Shown here: positions 6,614 to 7,904 of the stretch, one piece after another
Layout: each line of letters opens with the position of its first letter
Numbering within the stretch: the stretch's first letter is position 1
Origin: Pullibacteroides sp964436335
GTDB lineage: Bacteria; Bacteroidota; Bacteroidia; Bacteroidales; P3
Assembly: GCA_964436335.1 (NCBI GenBank)
Contig: CAYTCD010000081.1
Location: forward strand, 1-7,904
Direction of reading: 5' to 3'
DNA: 7,904 bases
The notes under the pieces: model-generated
Seen by the model: only the letters and a program-made list of their open reading frames with translations
Told to the model about the DNA's origin: nothing
Database searches by the model: none
Position numbers and translations under genes: made by a program

Positions 6614-7855
6614 TTAGTTTGCAAAAATCCAACAATCAATGTTCCGGTCACGCAAGGCTGTTCTCTCACCCACGGCTTCATCCCGCGTGGAACAGGTTTT
6701 TACGCTTACGTAAAAAAGACTCTTGGCCTTGATGTAAAATACCGTGGAGACCAATCCTTCGGCCTGCATTTTCCTGGCCATCCTGCCGGCATTCGCTTCC
6801 GAGGCGAAACTGCCCACAATAATATAGAACTTGCCCGATTCCGGTGTCTTGGCATCCACCCCGGTTTGAGCCTGTTTCTTGGCAGGTTCCGCCTTTTTTA
6901 CAGGTTCTTTCTTAATTTCCTTTTTGGAAACGGGCGCGGATTGAGGGGCGGGCTTGCTTTCGGCCTGCATCTTCTTGGCCTGCGCTTCCTGTTCCTTTTT
7001 CTTGGCTTCACCGGCCGCCACAGCCTGCGCCACCTTGGCATTTTCTTCGGCCACCGCCTTCTCGTTTGCCGTCATCGCTTTTTCATCGGTCATAACCGGT
7101 TCAAAATCGTCTTCCAGCAACTGATCCACCGCTGCCTCCACCATATCTTCTCCAGGCACCTTCATTTCCAAAGCGGCTTTATTACCCAAACCGAACACCG
7201 CCTTACGCACCGGCGTTACCCCTAATATCACGGCAAACAACACCACCAATATGCACAACAAGATAAACCAAGCGCGGGCATACACCGGCAGCGGTGCCTG
7301 AGGCGAAGGTCTCTTGCGTGTACCCAACACGATTTCCTTGCCCGATGTGCCCGGCTGTGCGGACGGCTGCAACTTTGGTTTTCCGATGGGACGGGGTGCC
7401 TGTTTACCGCGCGCTTTCTCTACCGGAACAGGAGGCCGCAAGGGACGTTCTTCCTTAGGCAATTCCGGTGCGTGTACCTGCGGGGCCGGCTGTTCCAATC
7501 CGAAATTGGTGTTTTCCTCACCCGAAACTTCTTCCACCAGCGGTTTAAAAAGCACTTTGTCTTCCGCAATTACAAAAGTTCCCACTTCGGCTATCGTAAC
7601 ACTGCCCGTGGCCTTGAGTTCCCGCAAAACCTTGCGTACCCATTTTTCAAGTTCGGCGCGGGCTTCCTCTTCCGTTAAATTTTCTTCAAAGGCGAAAAAA
7701 TTCAAGAAAGTCTTGTCGGTGGGCGCCACTTCCTTAAACAAAATTCTGTTCTTGCCGTTTCGCTGTTCGGTATAAAAGACGCCCAAACCCGGAACGGCGG
7801 CTTCTTTGCCGGGTTGTTCGTTCAAAAATTTCCGCAAGTAATCTACAATATTCAT
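6614..7855 (-). CDS. HU-like (CCDC81-type) / transmembrane / SPOR-domain protein
   Basis: This is a 413-residue single-pass membrane protein. Residues 1-105 resemble the prokaryotic HU-CCDC81 module of Bacteroidota, with a PGLGVF motif (22-27) and VGTF (91-94), separated by a helical stretch (about 60-82). A proline-rich basic linker (about 122-190) leads to one transmembrane helix (195-213), flanked by basic residues on the N-terminal side, so the N-terminus should be cytoplasmic. An Ala/Lys/Glu-rich, probably coiled-coil or extended region (255-335) precedes a C-terminal SPOR domain (about 341-412, KFYIIVGSFASEANAGRMARKM onward). SPOR domains bind septal peptidoglycan stripped of stem peptides. 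The protein may therefore work at the division site, with the N-terminal module facing DNA or cytoplasmic partners; this role is inference. It is the first gene seen in an operon with trmB and the porin. The ATG at 7853-7855 is the natural start. I found no clear promoter in the 49 bp upstream. Confidence 0.88.
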   Translation of the reverse strand: MNIVDYLRKFLNEQPGKEAAVPGLGVFYTEQRNGKNRILFKEVAPTDKTFLNFFAFEENLTEEEARAELEKWVRKVLRELKATGSVTIAEVGTFVIAEDKVLFKPLVEEVSGEENTNFGLEQPAPQVHAPELPKEERPLRPPVPVEKARGKQAPRPIGKPKLQPSAQPGTSGKEIVLGTRKRPSPQAPLPVYARAWFILLCILVVLFAVILGVTPVRKAVFGLGNKAALEMKVPGEDMVEAAVDQLLEDDFEPVMTDEKAMTANEKAVAEENAKVAQAVAAGEAKKKEQEAQAKKMQAESKPAPQSAPVSKKEIKKEPVKKAEPAKKQAQTGVDAKTPESGKFYIIVGSFASEANAGRMARKMQAEGLVSTVFYIKAKSLFYVSVKTCSTRDEAVGERTALRDRNIDCWIFAN

Positions 7856-7904
7856 ATTGGAATTATTTTAAGGCATCATTCGCCTGATTCTAACCTAAAA
7901 ACAA

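Noticed and set aside
7856..7904. Promoter for the SPOR-trmB-porin operon
   Set aside because: No TAnnTTTG with a properly spaced TTG was found in the 49 bp visible upstream; it may lie beyond the window.

Overview
The window looks like chromosomal DNA from a member of the Bacteroidota, probably Bacteroidales. The evidence is: promoters of the Bacteroidota type (TTG, about 20 bp, then TAnnTTTG); a short GyrB of about 660 residues without the long insert of gammaproteobacterial GyrB; a Bacteroidota-type outer-membrane 'putative porin'; and a membrane protein that joins an HU-like (CCDC81-type) N-terminus to a SPOR domain. These are ordinary core-genome genes. I see no mobile element, CRISPR array, tRNA, rRNA or phage gene, and no stretch over 300 bases without a gene.

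Layout from left to right. Positions 1-1027 (-) hold most of purD, which runs off the left edge. A 119-bp divergent intergenic region carries two overlapping promoters arranged as a perfect inverted repeat. One drives purD leftward and the other drives a small lipoprotein gene (1147-1686, +) of no family I recognise. A strong A-tract/stem/T-tract hairpin at 1726-1761 sits between two converging genes and can terminate both the lipoprotein gene and gyrB. gyrB (1780-3759, -) has its own consensus promoter in the 213-bp gap upstream. Positions 3973-7855 (-) form a tightly packed apparent operon, transcribed leftward: SPOR/HU-like membrane protein, then trmB (TTG start), then an outer-membrane porin. 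The intergenic gaps are 6 and 4 bp.

The most notable anomaly is in the porin locus. One reading frame encodes a full-length family member of about 653 codons, but it is interrupted at codon 469 by a single in-frame TAA with no frameshift. The 184 codons after it still read as the C-terminal end of the barrel. This is either a very recent nonsense mutation, an error in the sequence, or a readthrough stop. Other points of interest are a Gly-Gly-Arg-Glu-Ser motif in PurD where the family normally has His, the mirrored promoter pair, and the HU-like/TM/SPOR architecture that could link DNA to septal cell wall. I found no clearly new biological system.
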